From TOLSYN sp963849065 (GTDB lineage Bacteria; Acidobacteriota; Terriglobia; Terriglobales; Acidobacteriaceae), in the NCBI GenBank assembly GCA_963849065.1, contig CAWKFM010000002.1:1-64000 (forward strand): a stretch of 64,000 nt of DNA, in the 5' to 3' direction. How positions within the stretch are numbered: the stretch's first letter is position 1; the number at the start of each line of letters is the position of its first letter. This document shows, piece after piece, positions 9,193 to 16,844 of this stretch. Below the pieces are notes generated by a model. It was given only the letters and a program-made list of their open reading frames with translations, was not told where the DNA came from and did no database searches. Both the position numbers and the translations under genes were made by a program.

Positions 9193-9196
9193 TCGG

Positions 9197-9667
9197 TTAA
9201 CTCCCAACTTGCTGGCCGTTGGCGACCCAATACTCGATTAGCCGCATGATCGCCGAGACCGCGCAGCACATCATCGCCGTGGCAAAGTGTTTGACCGGCC
9301 TGAGATCGGTGCGCATGGTATTGAGGTCCTCAAAGGAGATTGCGGCGCGCACCACCTCAATTGCCGCATAGACCGGCAGGATTACGTTGGCGACCCAATT
9401 TGTCAGATTCAGGAGCGCGTTCGAATAGGTGTCGGTGACCACCGAATTTCCGGCACTCGTTGCGACGAAGTACTCGGCAAGGCGCGTGATGCCGGAGATG
9501 CTGATCCCGACCATCACACCGATCACGCAGCGCTCCATGCTCTCTCCTTTGGAATACTTGTAAACTCCAACGGCAAGGAACAGGGCCGCCATGATCGGCA
9601 TGACGATCAGGCCGAGCCAGTTGACCATCGCCAGAATTGCCTGTGCCGGATCAGTCGCACTCGACAT
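9197..9667 (-). CDS. double VirB2/TrbC-like pilin-type membrane protein
   Basis: A 156-residue protein made of two related modules. Module one runs AILAMVNWLGLIVMPIMAAL to SISGITRLAEYFVA. Module two runs ALLNLTNWVANVILPVYAAI to AVSAIMRLIEYWVANGQQVG. The same module occurs once in the first gene of the operon (VLNVVNWICNVICPVIAAC to AVSAVTRLIEYFIAQGQQVG). Each has the two membrane helices of VirB2/TrbC pilins. No cleavable leader is seen here, unlike in the first gene, so this copy may be an integral membrane component and not a processed pilin subunit. The gene ends four bases before virB3. Confidence 0.7.
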   Translation of the reverse strand: MSSATDPAQAILAMVNWLGLIVMPIMAALFLAVGVYKYSKGESMERCVIGVMVGISISGITRLAEYFVATSAGNSVVTDTYSNALLNLTNWVANVILPVYAAIEVVRAAISFEDLNTMRTDLRPVKHFATAMMCCAVSAIMRLIEYWVANGQQVGS

Positions 9668-9932
9668 GACTTGGCTCCTTAGGCGCGTGACGAGGCGCGA
9701 TCGCGAGTCGAATCGCGTCTGCGATGCGGGCGCTTGCTTCCCACGCTTTTTGTCCCATCAGCGACAGACAGTAGAAGAAAGAGAGAACATTAAAGACCGC
9801 AAACCCCAGTCGAAGCGTGACGAGGCGTGTCCGAAAGTGCGACAGCATCAAAGCGGCCAGCGCTACGCTGAGGAGAAGAATCGTGAAGACGGCGACCTGG
9901 CGCAGCTTGATAAGAGTGTTGTTGTCTACCAT
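9651..9932 (-). CDS. small two-helix membrane protein in T4SS operon
   Basis: A 93-residue protein from the ATG at 9932, chosen because it overlaps the stop of the upstream gene by seven bases. A start at 9971 would give a longer form with more overlap. It has two hydrophobic helices, VAVFTILLLSVALAALML and LGFAVFNVLSFFYCLSLMG, joined by a basic loop (HFRTRLVTLR), then a charged tail. The end overlaps the double-pilin gene by 17 bases. No family was recognised. Its position between pilin-like genes suggests a pilin chaperone or inner-membrane accessory of the secretion system, which is inference only. Confidence 0.65.
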   Translation of the reverse strand: MVDNNTLIKLRQVAVFTILLLSVALAALMLSHFRTRLVTLRLGFAVFNVLSFFYCLSLMGQKAWEASARIADAIRLAIAPRHAPKEPSHVECD

Positions 9933-10651
9933 GTGATAGAGACCCCCATCCAGCCAGTCACGAGCGACCACAGCCCACTAAAACTCAGAAATGCGAGCCC
10001 GGAGAGGGCCACCGCGCCCCACGGCTTGCTGCGCTGGTAGTTGATTGCGGCCCCCACAAAGCAAAGGACTGCAACATAGGGACTGATCGTCATGGCCAGG
10101 TAATTGAACATGCTGTCGAGCACGTCCGCGGATGCGAACGCTACGGTGGAAGTGGTGCTGCTGGAGGAGGTGGACCAGGTCTTCGCGAGTGTCCAGAACG
10201 CCTGTGAACCCAGCACAAAGAGCGCCGAGATAATCGACGGCAATGGGGAGTGCCCCTCGAAACTGTCCAGAATAGCTTTGAAACAGAGGGCAGCCGCCAT
10301 CAAAGGCACGATACGTCCGACGAGGATATTGGTGACAAAGCTTGTGATTCCGATCGAGAGGCTGGTCGCAACGGACCCAAAAGTCCCCGTTCCGGCGCCG
10401 GAAGGCGGAACGGGAGCCGGCCCACCAGAGAAAAGCGCTGGGATGGTTGCAGAAAAGATTGCGGGCAGGGTCAGCAGCAGGGCTCCCCAGAACAGCCACT
10501 TAAAGAAGCTTCCACCCGCGTCGTAGTTGATGCCGCCTTCCCCACGCAATCGCAAACCCGCGAGCACAATGGCCCCAAGAGCCGCGACTGGAAGGAGAGT
10601 CACCATCATGCCGGAGATCTCCGACACAAAGTCCGGCAGAGCGGTGGTCAT
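9926..10651 (-). CDS. polytopic membrane protein in T4SS operon, unknown family
   Basis: A 241-residue protein whose ATG at 10651 overlaps the TGA of the pilin gene (TGATG). A longer frame reaching 10906 is a read-through of the pilin gene's shadow. It has about six hydrophobic segments, for example LLPVAALGAIVLAGLRL, WLFWGALLLTLPAIFSATI, NILVGRIVPLMAAALCF and YVAVLCFVGAAINYQ. A Pro/Gly-rich loop (GGPAPVPPSGAGTGTF) lies between helices two and three, and a Ser/Thr run (STSSSSTTST) before helix five. Translational coupling to the pilin and to the next gene places it in the secretion apparatus, but it does not match a standard VirB subunit. Confidence 0.75.
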   Translation of the reverse strand: MTTALPDFVSEISGMMVTLLPVAALGAIVLAGLRLRGEGGINYDAGGSFFKWLFWGALLLTLPAIFSATIPALFSGGPAPVPPSGAGTGTFGSVATSLSIGITSFVTNILVGRIVPLMAAALCFKAILDSFEGHSPLPSIISALFVLGSQAFWTLAKTWSTSSSSTTSTVAFASADVLDSMFNYLAMTISPYVAVLCFVGAAINYQRSKPWGAVALSGLAFLSFSGLWSLVTGWMGVSITW

Positions 10652-11094
10652 CAGGCATTCCTCACGAGGTGGCGCAACACAGCGACCACGGGATGATTCG
10701 TGAAGATTGGGAGCTGGTGAAGACTGCCGCCGACCTGTTGGCCCTGTGCGATGAAGTACTCGATGAGTCGCGTGACGGCCGAAACAGCGAGGAAGATGCC
10801 GCCGCCCACGATGCTGCTCATATATGGCCGGTTGGCCTGATACTTGAACGCTGCAGCGACAAAGCAGCAGGCGGCGATCACCGGGCAGATTACGTTGCAT
10901 ATCCAATTGACGACGTTGAGAACCGCGCCCTCAACCTGAGTGGCCTGTTGTCCTTGCACCGCCTGTCCAGTCGCTGCCGACTTTCCGAGATTCTGTGCGA
11001 TGCCTGCGAGGGGAAACGACAACAGAGTGAAGAGAGAGACAACCGCCATGAACTTTCCGTAACGGATCTTCATGCGCGAGAGAAGCGACGCCAT
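10651..11094 (-). CDS. VirB2/TrbC-like major pilin
   Basis: A 147-residue precursor and the first gene of the secretion operon. The ATG at 11094 is preceded by a strong GGAGG site; a frame starting at 11127 lacks one. A long leader (KFMAVVSLFTLLSFPLAGIAQ) ends at a likely signal peptidase site near residue 34. The mature part has the two-helix VirB2 hairpin: VVNWICNVICPVIAACCFVAAAF, a short polar loop (YQANRPYMSS), then IVGGGIFLAVSAVTRLIEYF. VirB2 proteins are the pilus subunits. The same module appears twice in the gene at 9197-9667. The C-terminal extension (about 25 residues after QGQQVGG) is longer than in classical VirB2. Confidence 0.75.
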   Translation of the reverse strand: MASLLSRMKIRYGKFMAVVSLFTLLSFPLAGIAQNLGKSAATGQAVQGQQATQVEGAVLNVVNWICNVICPVIAACCFVAAAFKYQANRPYMSSIVGGGIFLAVSAVTRLIEYFIAQGQQVGGSLHQLPIFTNHPVVAVLRHLVRNA

Positions 11095-11315
11095 ACACCC
11101 TCCGTGTGACGATGTGATAGATAGCATAGTTACACTATTATTGTTCTTTCACAAGAGGAGAGTGTTAAATTTTTGCGCCGAGGGCAAAAAACTTTCGCCA
11201 ACGGTGGATGCGTCTCAACAATGGACGCGGCGGATGGTGAGGCTTGCGAAACAGCGATGCTGAATCTAACCGTGTTCCGCTACAATCAACACGGAGAAAA
11301 TAGACAAACATCACA
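11095..11315. other. intergenic control region
   Basis: This gap separates the leftward secretion operon from rightward genes. Its left third is AT-rich and holds the putative operon promoter. The remainder (11160-11315) shows no coding frame of note, no repeat and no strong hairpin. Confidence 0.4.
11123..11154 (-). promoter_or_regulatory. possible T4SS operon promoter with small inverted repeat
   Basis: Reading the minus strand toward the pilin gene, TTGTGA (11149-11154) is followed by a 13-bp inverted repeat ATAGT-GTA-ACTAT (11126-11138) and TATGCT (11123-11128), a fair -10. The stretch is AT-rich against its surroundings. The exact -35/-10 pairing is not clear. Confidence 0.3.
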
Positions 11316-11459
11316 ATGCCGAAACCCAATCACAAAGCTGCCCTGCTCGCCATAGAAAAGGTTCTCGCGCTCCTTCGCTCGGTGCAGACGCTGGAAGGCA
11401 CGGACAAGGATGGCGTCGAACATCTCCTGGAAATGGCGGTCGAGAACCTTAAGAACTGA
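11316..11459 (+). CDS. possible 47-residue helical small protein
   Basis: An ATG-TGA frame of 47 residues beginning MPKPNHKAALLAIEKVLAL. It would form a charged amphipathic helix with heptad-like leucines (LLAIEKVLALLRSVQTL) and an acidic second half (HLLEMAVENLKN). The ACAATG start has only a weak GGAG about 20 bases upstream. The composition is protein-like and the frame reads away from the secretion operon toward the exonuclease gene. No family was recognised. A chance frame is possible. Confidence 0.35.
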   Translation: MPKPNHKAALLAIEKVLALLRSVQTLEGTDKDGVEHLLEMAVENLKN

Positions 11460-11574
11460 TATCCGCCAGCCGGTATGCTGGTTTCGTTTGATCCTAATGA
11501 TGCCGGGGCGAGCTTGGCTGTCCTGCGAATCGTTCATTTGAAGTGATCCCCAAGCGCCCCGTAGACAAGGAACA

Positions 11575-12345
11575 ATGAGCATGAGAATCGCCAGCTGGAA
11601 CGTCAATTCGATTCGTGCGCGGCTTGACCACGTCACGGCGTGGCTGAAGGTGTGCAAGCCGGATGTTTTGCTCGTACAGGAGTTGAAGGGAACGGAGTTT
11701 CCTGCGACGGTGTTTGAAGATCTGGGCTATGAAAGCGTGGCTGTGACGCAGAAGACTTACAACGGCGTCGCGATTTTATCGCGCCATCCAATCGAGACGA
11801 TCAGCACCGCGTTGGCCGGTGATGAGGCGGACAGTCATGCGCGGTATTTGGAGACGAGGATTATGGGCATCCGCGTCGTCAATATTTATCTACCGAATGG
11901 AAATCCGGTTGGAAGCGACAAATTCGTCTACAAGCTGGCCTGGATGGACCGGCTGATCGAGAAAATGAGCGACTGGCGAAGAGAAAATGTGCCGGCTCTG
12001 ATAGGCGGCGATTTCAACGTCATTCCTGAGGACATTGACTGCCACAAGCCTTCATCGTGGATACATGACGCGCTATTCCAGCCGGAGCCGCGAGCGCGGT
12101 ACCGGGCACTACTCAGCCTTGGTTACACGGATGCTTTCCGTTCGCTACATCCAGGGGAGGGCGGACAATTCACCTTCTGGGATTACTTTCGGCAGGCGTT
12201 CGAGCATAATCGCGGTATTCGCATTGACCATTTCCTACTGTCTTCAGAGTTGGCTGAGCGGGTAAAAAGCTGCGAGATCGATTTAGAACCGCGGGCACAG
12301 GAAAAGCCGTCGGATCATACGCCGATCATCGTCGAATTGCAGTAG
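11575..12345 (+). CDS. xthA: exodeoxyribonuclease III
   Basis: A 256-residue enzyme of the exonuclease III/AP endonuclease family, close to the usual 255-270. It removes 3' blocking groups and incises abasic sites in base excision repair. Signatures are intact: ASWNVNSIRAR at the start with the metal-site Asn, VLLVQELKG with the catalytic Glu (about residue 38), IGGDFNVIPEDID with the catalytic Asp and Asn (about 144-150), RIDHFLL and the terminal SDHTPI with the catalytic His. A second ATG two codons in is an alternative start. It stands alone on the plus strand between the secretion operon and an ABM-receiver gene. Confidence 0.95.
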   Translation: MSMRIASWNVNSIRARLDHVTAWLKVCKPDVLLVQELKGTEFPATVFEDLGYESVAVTQKTYNGVAILSRHPIETISTALAGDEADSHARYLETRIMGIRVVNIYLPNGNPVGSDKFVYKLAWMDRLIEKMSDWRRENVPALIGGDFNVIPEDIDCHKPSSWIHDALFQPEPRARYRALLSLGYTDAFRSLHPGEGGQFTFWDYFRQAFEHNRGIRIDHFLLSSELAERVKSCEIDLEPRAQEKPSDHTPIIVELQ

Positions 12346-12583
12346 GAAGGCAGAAGAGTTGATGGTGCAAAGTCCGGGCTGGCATACGCGAAGAAGGGGA
12401 ACGGAAAGTAGAGTAGGCTTCCAGCTATTCAGGAATCATGTACGCCGGAAGGAGTGATTTTGGTGATGCAGTCGTCCGGGTGCCGGACTCCCGCAGCCAG
12501 TTCTCCTGTCCAGCTAAATTGAACCAACTCGCAATTTCGCATAACATCACTACCCTCTTTGCGTCCCCGAGAGGAGTCCTGCG

Positions 12584-13285
12584 ATGTACACGCTGCTCAT
12601 TGCCGCCAGAGTCAAACCGGGGCAAAACCACGAATTTGTCAATGCCTGGAGCAGACACATACTGCCTCTGTATAAAAGGCAGAGCGGATTGCTTGAGGTG
12701 ACACTGCTGTTTGAAGAAGGCACAGCCGCAGTCTCTGCCCTATCCATCTGGAGAACCCCGAGCAATCGGGAACAATATCGCCGCGACGTTTTCCCTCAAG
12801 CTAGGGGCTCTGTAGAGCACCTGCTCAGTAGCCCACCCGCCGCCCATGCCATTGATGTTATAGCTGCGTATACCTCACCTAATCTCCAACGTTTTTGGAG
12901 AGGCACGAAAGAATTGGAACAATCACCACGGAAAAAGGTCTTTGTTGTTGACGATGATAAACAGATTGCCGACGCATTGACTGTCGTTTTGAGGGAAGCG
13001 AAATTCGAAGTGGAAACTTTCTATGACGCCCATTCGGCGCTACTGAGAGCGAGTGACTATCTGCCTGACATTCTTGTCAGTGACATCGATATGCCAGAGA
13101 TGAATGGTGTCGCACTGGCTGGAGCGTTGCAAAGACAAAACCCCGACTGCAAGGTAATCCTCATTTCCGGAAACCCCGACTCGAAAGCTCATGGAAATTT
13201 GCAAGTTAGCACAATCGATGGATTCACACTACTCCCCAAGCCATTTTCCACCAGCCAACTTCTGCATCTCATCAAATCCGAATAG
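12584..13285 (+). CDS. ABM-domain/response-regulator receiver fusion
   Basis: A 233-residue protein with two domains. Residues 1-95 look like an antibiotic-biosynthesis-monooxygenase (ABM, ferredoxin-like) domain: MYTLLIAARVKPGQNHEF, then LPLYKRQSGLLEVTLLFEE and SIWRTPSNREQYRRDVFP. Residues 117-233 are a CheY-like receiver with the acidic pocket VVDDD (121-125), phosphoacceptor Asp167 in VSDIDMPEMNG and Lys219 in LLPKPFS. There is no DNA-binding output, so phosphorylation would act on the ABM domain or on partners. ABM dimers bind haem or small aromatic ligands in known members; no ligand can be read from the sequence here. The receiver closely resembles the stand-alone protein at 27677-28042. 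A GAGAGGAG site precedes the ATG. Confidence 0.8.
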   Translation: MYTLLIAARVKPGQNHEFVNAWSRHILPLYKRQSGLLEVTLLFEEGTAAVSALSIWRTPSNREQYRRDVFPQARGSVEHLLSSPPAAHAIDVIAAYTSPNLQRFWRGTKELEQSPRKKVFVVDDDKQIADALTVVLREAKFEVETFYDAHSALLRASDYLPDILVSDIDMPEMNGVALAGALQRQNPDCKVILISGNPDSKAHGNLQVSTIDGFTLLPKPFSTSQLLHLIKSE

Positions 13286-13649
13286 GTCTGGGATTCCAGC
13301 TCTCACCGTCAGAATTGCAGGCTCAACGCCTTCATCGTGCGCAATTCGCAAGGATCACAGTTCACCGTGTAGCGGTTTGAAGCGCGGGGATGCTCTTCAG
13401 ATATTCCTTATTCAAGTAAAAGGCGGCTCCGCAGCAAACCCCACTGCTGAGGACGGCGAACGTCTTCGGGCGGTCGCGCTTTTGCGGCATGCGTGCGGTG
13501 CTCTTCTGGCGTCGTGGAAGAAAGGAAAGGGGGCACAGTTCTACTCTCTGCGGCTCAAAGCTCTGGCTGGGGAGAGTGATTGGGTTGAAGTGTCCGACAT
13601 GAGAACGATTTTCATTAGGTGAGGCAAGGCTCCCATCCACGTTCCCCGC
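13286..13649. other. intergenic, no gene recognised
   Basis: This gap lies between convergent genes. Frames of 90 or so codons exist on both strands but have unlikely composition and no recognisable domain. No hairpin with a T-tract or copy of the dispersed repeat was seen. Confidence 0.4.
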
Positions 13650-15113
13650 TCACGTGAGACGGCTTGGCAACACCACCGTTCTATGCGTCTCGCCCTGTCT
13701 GATGGTAACCACTGCCCCCTGACAAATCGAATGGCTCATTAGAATCTGCTCCACGGTACGGAATAGTGCCTCCCCATCCGCGCCGTTCACAATCAACGTC
13801 GTTATCTCTGGGCTCACAATCTTCCAAGCGACAAAACCTACTTGTTCTCGTTCTACAGCTTCCGAAAGACGCTCAAGCAAACTTCTGACGTCGGCCTTCC
13901 GCTCCAAATCAGCCTGCCCGTGATGATCCATCTCGATCAGAATCGCGCCTCCCAGAGGCTGCTGTCCAAGGGCGCTGAGGTCGCGATCAATGGTTGAAAC
14001 GGAATTGATTTTGGTACGGACGGACGCCAATCGCTCCTCCGCAGCAGACAACTGCTCCAGCCAGCCCAACCGTCTCAGTGCCGCAATCTCATACTCTAAG
14101 TCGTCTACTACGGCTTCGAGATCGGGGCTCGGTAGTCCTTCACGCACGGCATACGCTTTTTGTAGCCATTCTACGGCTTCCTCATCATGTCCGTTATCCC
14201 GGAAAATCAAACCGCGAGTCCCATATGCCGCAGCGAGCGCAGAGCTTCCATCAGGTTCAAGTTGCGCGATGGCTCGGTCAATTGATTGCATCGCCTCCTC
14301 AAACCTCAGCAAACGTCGAAAACCACTCGCAATGTTATTCAGCGCCGTGCCTAAGGCTTCAGGCGGTGTTCGTGGAGACCCTTCCCGCACCTTCAAGACT
14401 CGCTGGTAATACTCCAGTGATTCCGCATCACGACCTTGCTTCGAACAAAGTACTCCGAGATTTGTCCACGCCACCGTGGCCAACTCGCGTTGCCCCTTGG
14501 CCATGTGCAGCTCCGCCACATCCTTGTAGCATTTCTCGGCCTCATCAGGGGAACTCTTACGGAGAGCATTGCCAAGTGTTATCAGCGTGGCGGACAGTCG
14601 CGGATCACCGGGACATTTCCGAAAAATGTTCACCGCAGCTCGCAAAGGAATAACTGCATGTTCCCGCAGCCCGCTTCGGCAGTAGCACAGCCCGGCATCC
14701 GACAGCATGGATGCCATTTCAACTGGGTCGCTCCCATCGAACAACTTCATTGCCTGTTCCCAAAACTGTATGGCGAGGCGATACTCGCCGAGTTTCATCA
14801 GAATGGTCGCCATCAGAAAGTGAAAGACCTGATTGTCGATAGGAGCTGTATTAGTCTGTAAACGAGCTGCGGCCTGCTCCCGCAATTCGCGGGACTCGTC
14901 TTTCTTGCCCTCCCTGAGCTTTAACCAGCTCAAGCTGTATAGAGTAAGCGGCAGTATGTCCGGTTCAGGCGGCAGGGACTGAGCCACCATGTGCGCTATA
15001 CGGAACAGCTTCTCCGCCGCTTCTATTTCCCCGTCACTGAGTTTTTTTCTGCCTTGATCAATAAACACTAAGCAGACTTCATAGCGGTTGACTTCACAAC
15101 GCTCTCCGCTCAT
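13650..15113 (-). CDS. cytoplasmic TPR protein with unidentified C-terminal domain
   Basis: A 487-residue protein with no leader. Residues 10-360 form about eight tetratricopeptide-type helical hairpins (for example GEIEAAEKLFRIAHMVAQSL, DAESLEYYQRVLKVREGS, HDEEAVEWLQKAYAVREG), with the kinesin-light-chain-like pattern of tandem 40-residue repeats. The last 110 residues (GGAILIEMDHHGQADLERK, then VGFVAWKIVSPEITTLIVNG and GAVVTIRQGETHRTVVLP) are strand-rich and not TPR. They resemble no family known to me and may be a ligand or nucleotide-sensing domain. It is transcribed away from the DUF2207-like gene at 15257 across a short shared promoter region. TPR proteins of this kind are usually scaffolds; the partner is unknown. 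Confidence 0.75.
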   Translation of the reverse strand: MSGERCEVNRYEVCLVFIDQGRKKLSDGEIEAAEKLFRIAHMVAQSLPPEPDILPLTLYSLSWLKLREGKKDESRELREQAAARLQTNTAPIDNQVFHFLMATILMKLGEYRLAIQFWEQAMKLFDGSDPVEMASMLSDAGLCYCRSGLREHAVIPLRAAVNIFRKCPGDPRLSATLITLGNALRKSSPDEAEKCYKDVAELHMAKGQRELATVAWTNLGVLCSKQGRDAESLEYYQRVLKVREGSPRTPPEALGTALNNIASGFRRLLRFEEAMQSIDRAIAQLEPDGSSALAAAYGTRGLIFRDNGHDEEAVEWLQKAYAVREGLPSPDLEAVVDDLEYEIAALRRLGWLEQLSAAEERLASVRTKINSVSTIDRDLSALGQQPLGGAILIEMDHHGQADLERKADVRSLLERLSEAVEREQVGFVAWKIVSPEITTLIVNGADGEALFRTVEQILMSHSICQGAVVTIRQGETHRTVVLPSRLT

Positions 15114-15256
15114 AGGCTAGCTTCCTCCGAGGAATGCCATTCACCTGAAATCATTGATTCTGATGACCGGAATGATACGGGAGCAGCACACCATTGCCAA
15201 GTAGAACAGAACATCACGCCGACGAAGTGCTTGCATTTCGACATCCAGCAGGTACC

Positions 15257-16432
15257 ATGCTGCCATGTCCCACATTTATTCCAACGGACTGGCCACATAC
15301 GTGGCCTTGGATAGCCATCATGAACTATGCCAGCTCTGTCGTCGCGATATCGGCTGTTTCTGCGGTTTTGGGGTATTTCGCACTCCTCTGGTTCCGTGCG
15401 GGAAGCTATCGAGGCGGCTCTATTGCAGTTCAGTACGAGCCGCCGCAAGCTCTTTCCCCGGCCATGCTCCGTTACATCTGGAAGGAACGATTTGATGACC
15501 GAACCTTCTGGGCTGCCGTCCTGAGCGTTGTATCGAAGGGGTTGGCGACCTTGGACTCAGAGGACGGCGTCTCCGTGCTCCACAAGAGTGCAGAGGCGGC
15601 ACCGTCCGCCGATTTGCCTATTGAGGAGCGACTACTCCTTACCTCGCTGTTCAAAGAGCGAAAAACGGTAAGCCTCAATATCGATAATGCAACGACGGTT
15701 CATGCACTCTCGGTACTGGCGCAGGAACTGCGAAGAGATGCCGTGGGCAGATGGTTCAGTGAAAACCGAAGCTCCGTGATTACCGGAGCTGTGCTCTCGG
15801 TGTTGGCAACCATCGTTGTGGGCATGCCGCGCTCCGTCGATCAACTCGGGGCGCTGATATTGGGCATGGCAATCATGGCTCCTGCCGGATATTACGCGCT
15901 TTTTGTGCTCCTACGATTCGCTGATCTCACCCGTGCTGCGCTTCATCACTTTGAGTTCTCACTTCTGCCCCGCTTCGGCTTTCTGCTCTTTTTCCTTGCC
16001 TCGTGCAGTTCCGCATTCATCATCGGAGGCGTGGTGCTTGGCGTGAATATCTCGTGGAGGGTTGTAGCGGTTGCGGCTGTTTTGGCTGTGATCAACGTGG
16101 GCTCTCTCCTCTGGCTGAGAATGCCAACCGAGGGTGGCCGTAAGCTACTGGACGAGATCGAGGGGTTTCGCAAGTTTCTGAAGACGGTGGAGCAGCTTCC
16201 AATGGACAGGCCGGATGCGCCGGACAAGCACGCTGGACTCTATGAAAAGTACCTGCCCTATGCGGTCGCCTTGGAGGTCGAGCAGGCATGGGGCGACAGC
16301 ATGATTGCGCTCACAACCAGCTTCCATGAGCACGAAACGGCTGGCGTCCGTCCGTTTTACTTGGGAATGTGGGACGGGAAACCCGTGGAAGTAATGTACA
16401 AAATGGATCCGAATTCGCGGCAAGGCGTTTGA
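15257..16432 (+). CDS. DUF2207-like membrane protein, N-terminally short
   Basis: From the ATG at 15257 the protein has 391 residues; a TTG at 15194 would add 21. It shows the C-terminal half of DUF2207 proteins: a membrane helix (VVAISAVSAVLGYFALLWF), the YEPPQALSPAMLRYI segment, a winged-helix-like cytoplasmic part, four more hydrophobic segments (including LLFFLASCSSAFIIGGVVLG) and the conserved EGFRKFLKTVEQ...YEKYLPYAVALEVEQAW end. The roughly 200-residue extracytoplasmic beta domain that normally precedes the first helix is absent, and no leader peptide is found. Either this is a short natural form or the 5' end has been lost. Function of the family is unknown. Confidence 0.75.
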   Translation: MLPCPTFIPTDWPHTWPWIAIMNYASSVVAISAVSAVLGYFALLWFRAGSYRGGSIAVQYEPPQALSPAMLRYIWKERFDDRTFWAAVLSVVSKGLATLDSEDGVSVLHKSAEAAPSADLPIEERLLLTSLFKERKTVSLNIDNATTVHALSVLAQELRRDAVGRWFSENRSSVITGAVLSVLATIVVGMPRSVDQLGALILGMAIMAPAGYYALFVLLRFADLTRAALHHFEFSLLPRFGFLLFFLASCSSAFIIGGVVLGVNISWRVVAVAAVLAVINVGSLLWLRMPTEGGRKLLDEIEGFRKFLKTVEQLPMDRPDAPDKHAGLYEKYLPYAVALEVEQAWGDSMIALTTSFHEHETAGVRPFYLGMWDGKPVEVMYKMDPNSRQGV

Positions 16433-16438
16433 TGAGGG

Positions 16439-16519
16439 ATACGCCTTCATTCCGGCGTATGGGACGTGGGACCCAAAAAGTTAAGGCCGGGGGCTCTGTT
16501 TCGAGGAGCCGTCCGGCCT
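16439..16519 (+). terminator. tandem hairpins after the DUF2207-like gene
   Basis: Two perfect stems follow the stop codon at 16432. The first is ATACGCC (16439-16445) pairing with GGCGTAT (16454-16460). The second is AGGCCGG (16484-16490) pairing with CCGGCCT (16513-16519), with an inner GGCTC/GAGCC pair. Neither has a T-tract, so they may be a transcript-end structure and not a classical intrinsic terminator. Confidence 0.4.
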
Positions 16520-16769
16520 GAAGTTATCAGGAGGTTATACCTAATAGACGCGCTTCCCGCGAAAAGGTTAGGCCTCCCGGATGATTGCTCCATCCCGAGC
16601 AATGTCGAAAAGACCCGGGCGGCTACTCTCGGAGCCGATCAAGAGGCTTTGCGCAAGGCGGCGGGCAAAGACCGGTGATGGACTTTTTTCCGATGACCAC
16701 GAACAGCATCCGGCGATTGGCGGCCCAGACAATCAGCGGGTTTCGAGCCTGACCCAGACTACACGCGGC

Positions 16770-16815
16770 GATAGTGGACAGATAATCGCCATATCACTCA
16801 CTATCTCACCAGGCT
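16770..16815 (+). repeat. dispersed palindromic repeat, copy A (left half)
   Basis: GATAGTGG, then AATCGCC and the left stem CTCACTATCTC. The right stem is missing and only AGGC remains. Confidence 0.6.
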
Positions 16816-16844
16816 GCCCGGGATTCTACTGCGGATCCGGAGCC

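Larger units (their letters stand above)
16433..16844. other. intergenic between convergent genes
   Basis: This gap holds the two hairpins just after the DUF2207-like gene and one incomplete copy of the dispersed palindromic repeat at 16770-16815. Short frames here (for example 16466-16678) have no protein-like features. Confidence 0.5.

Noticed and set aside
11286..11657. 123-codon minus-strand frame
   Set aside because: Antisense to the start of xthA; Cys/Trp/His-rich and without a ribosome site.
13191..13640. Frames on both strands after the ABM-receiver gene
   Set aside because: One overlaps the receiver end in another frame, the other has no homologous features; neither has a credible start.
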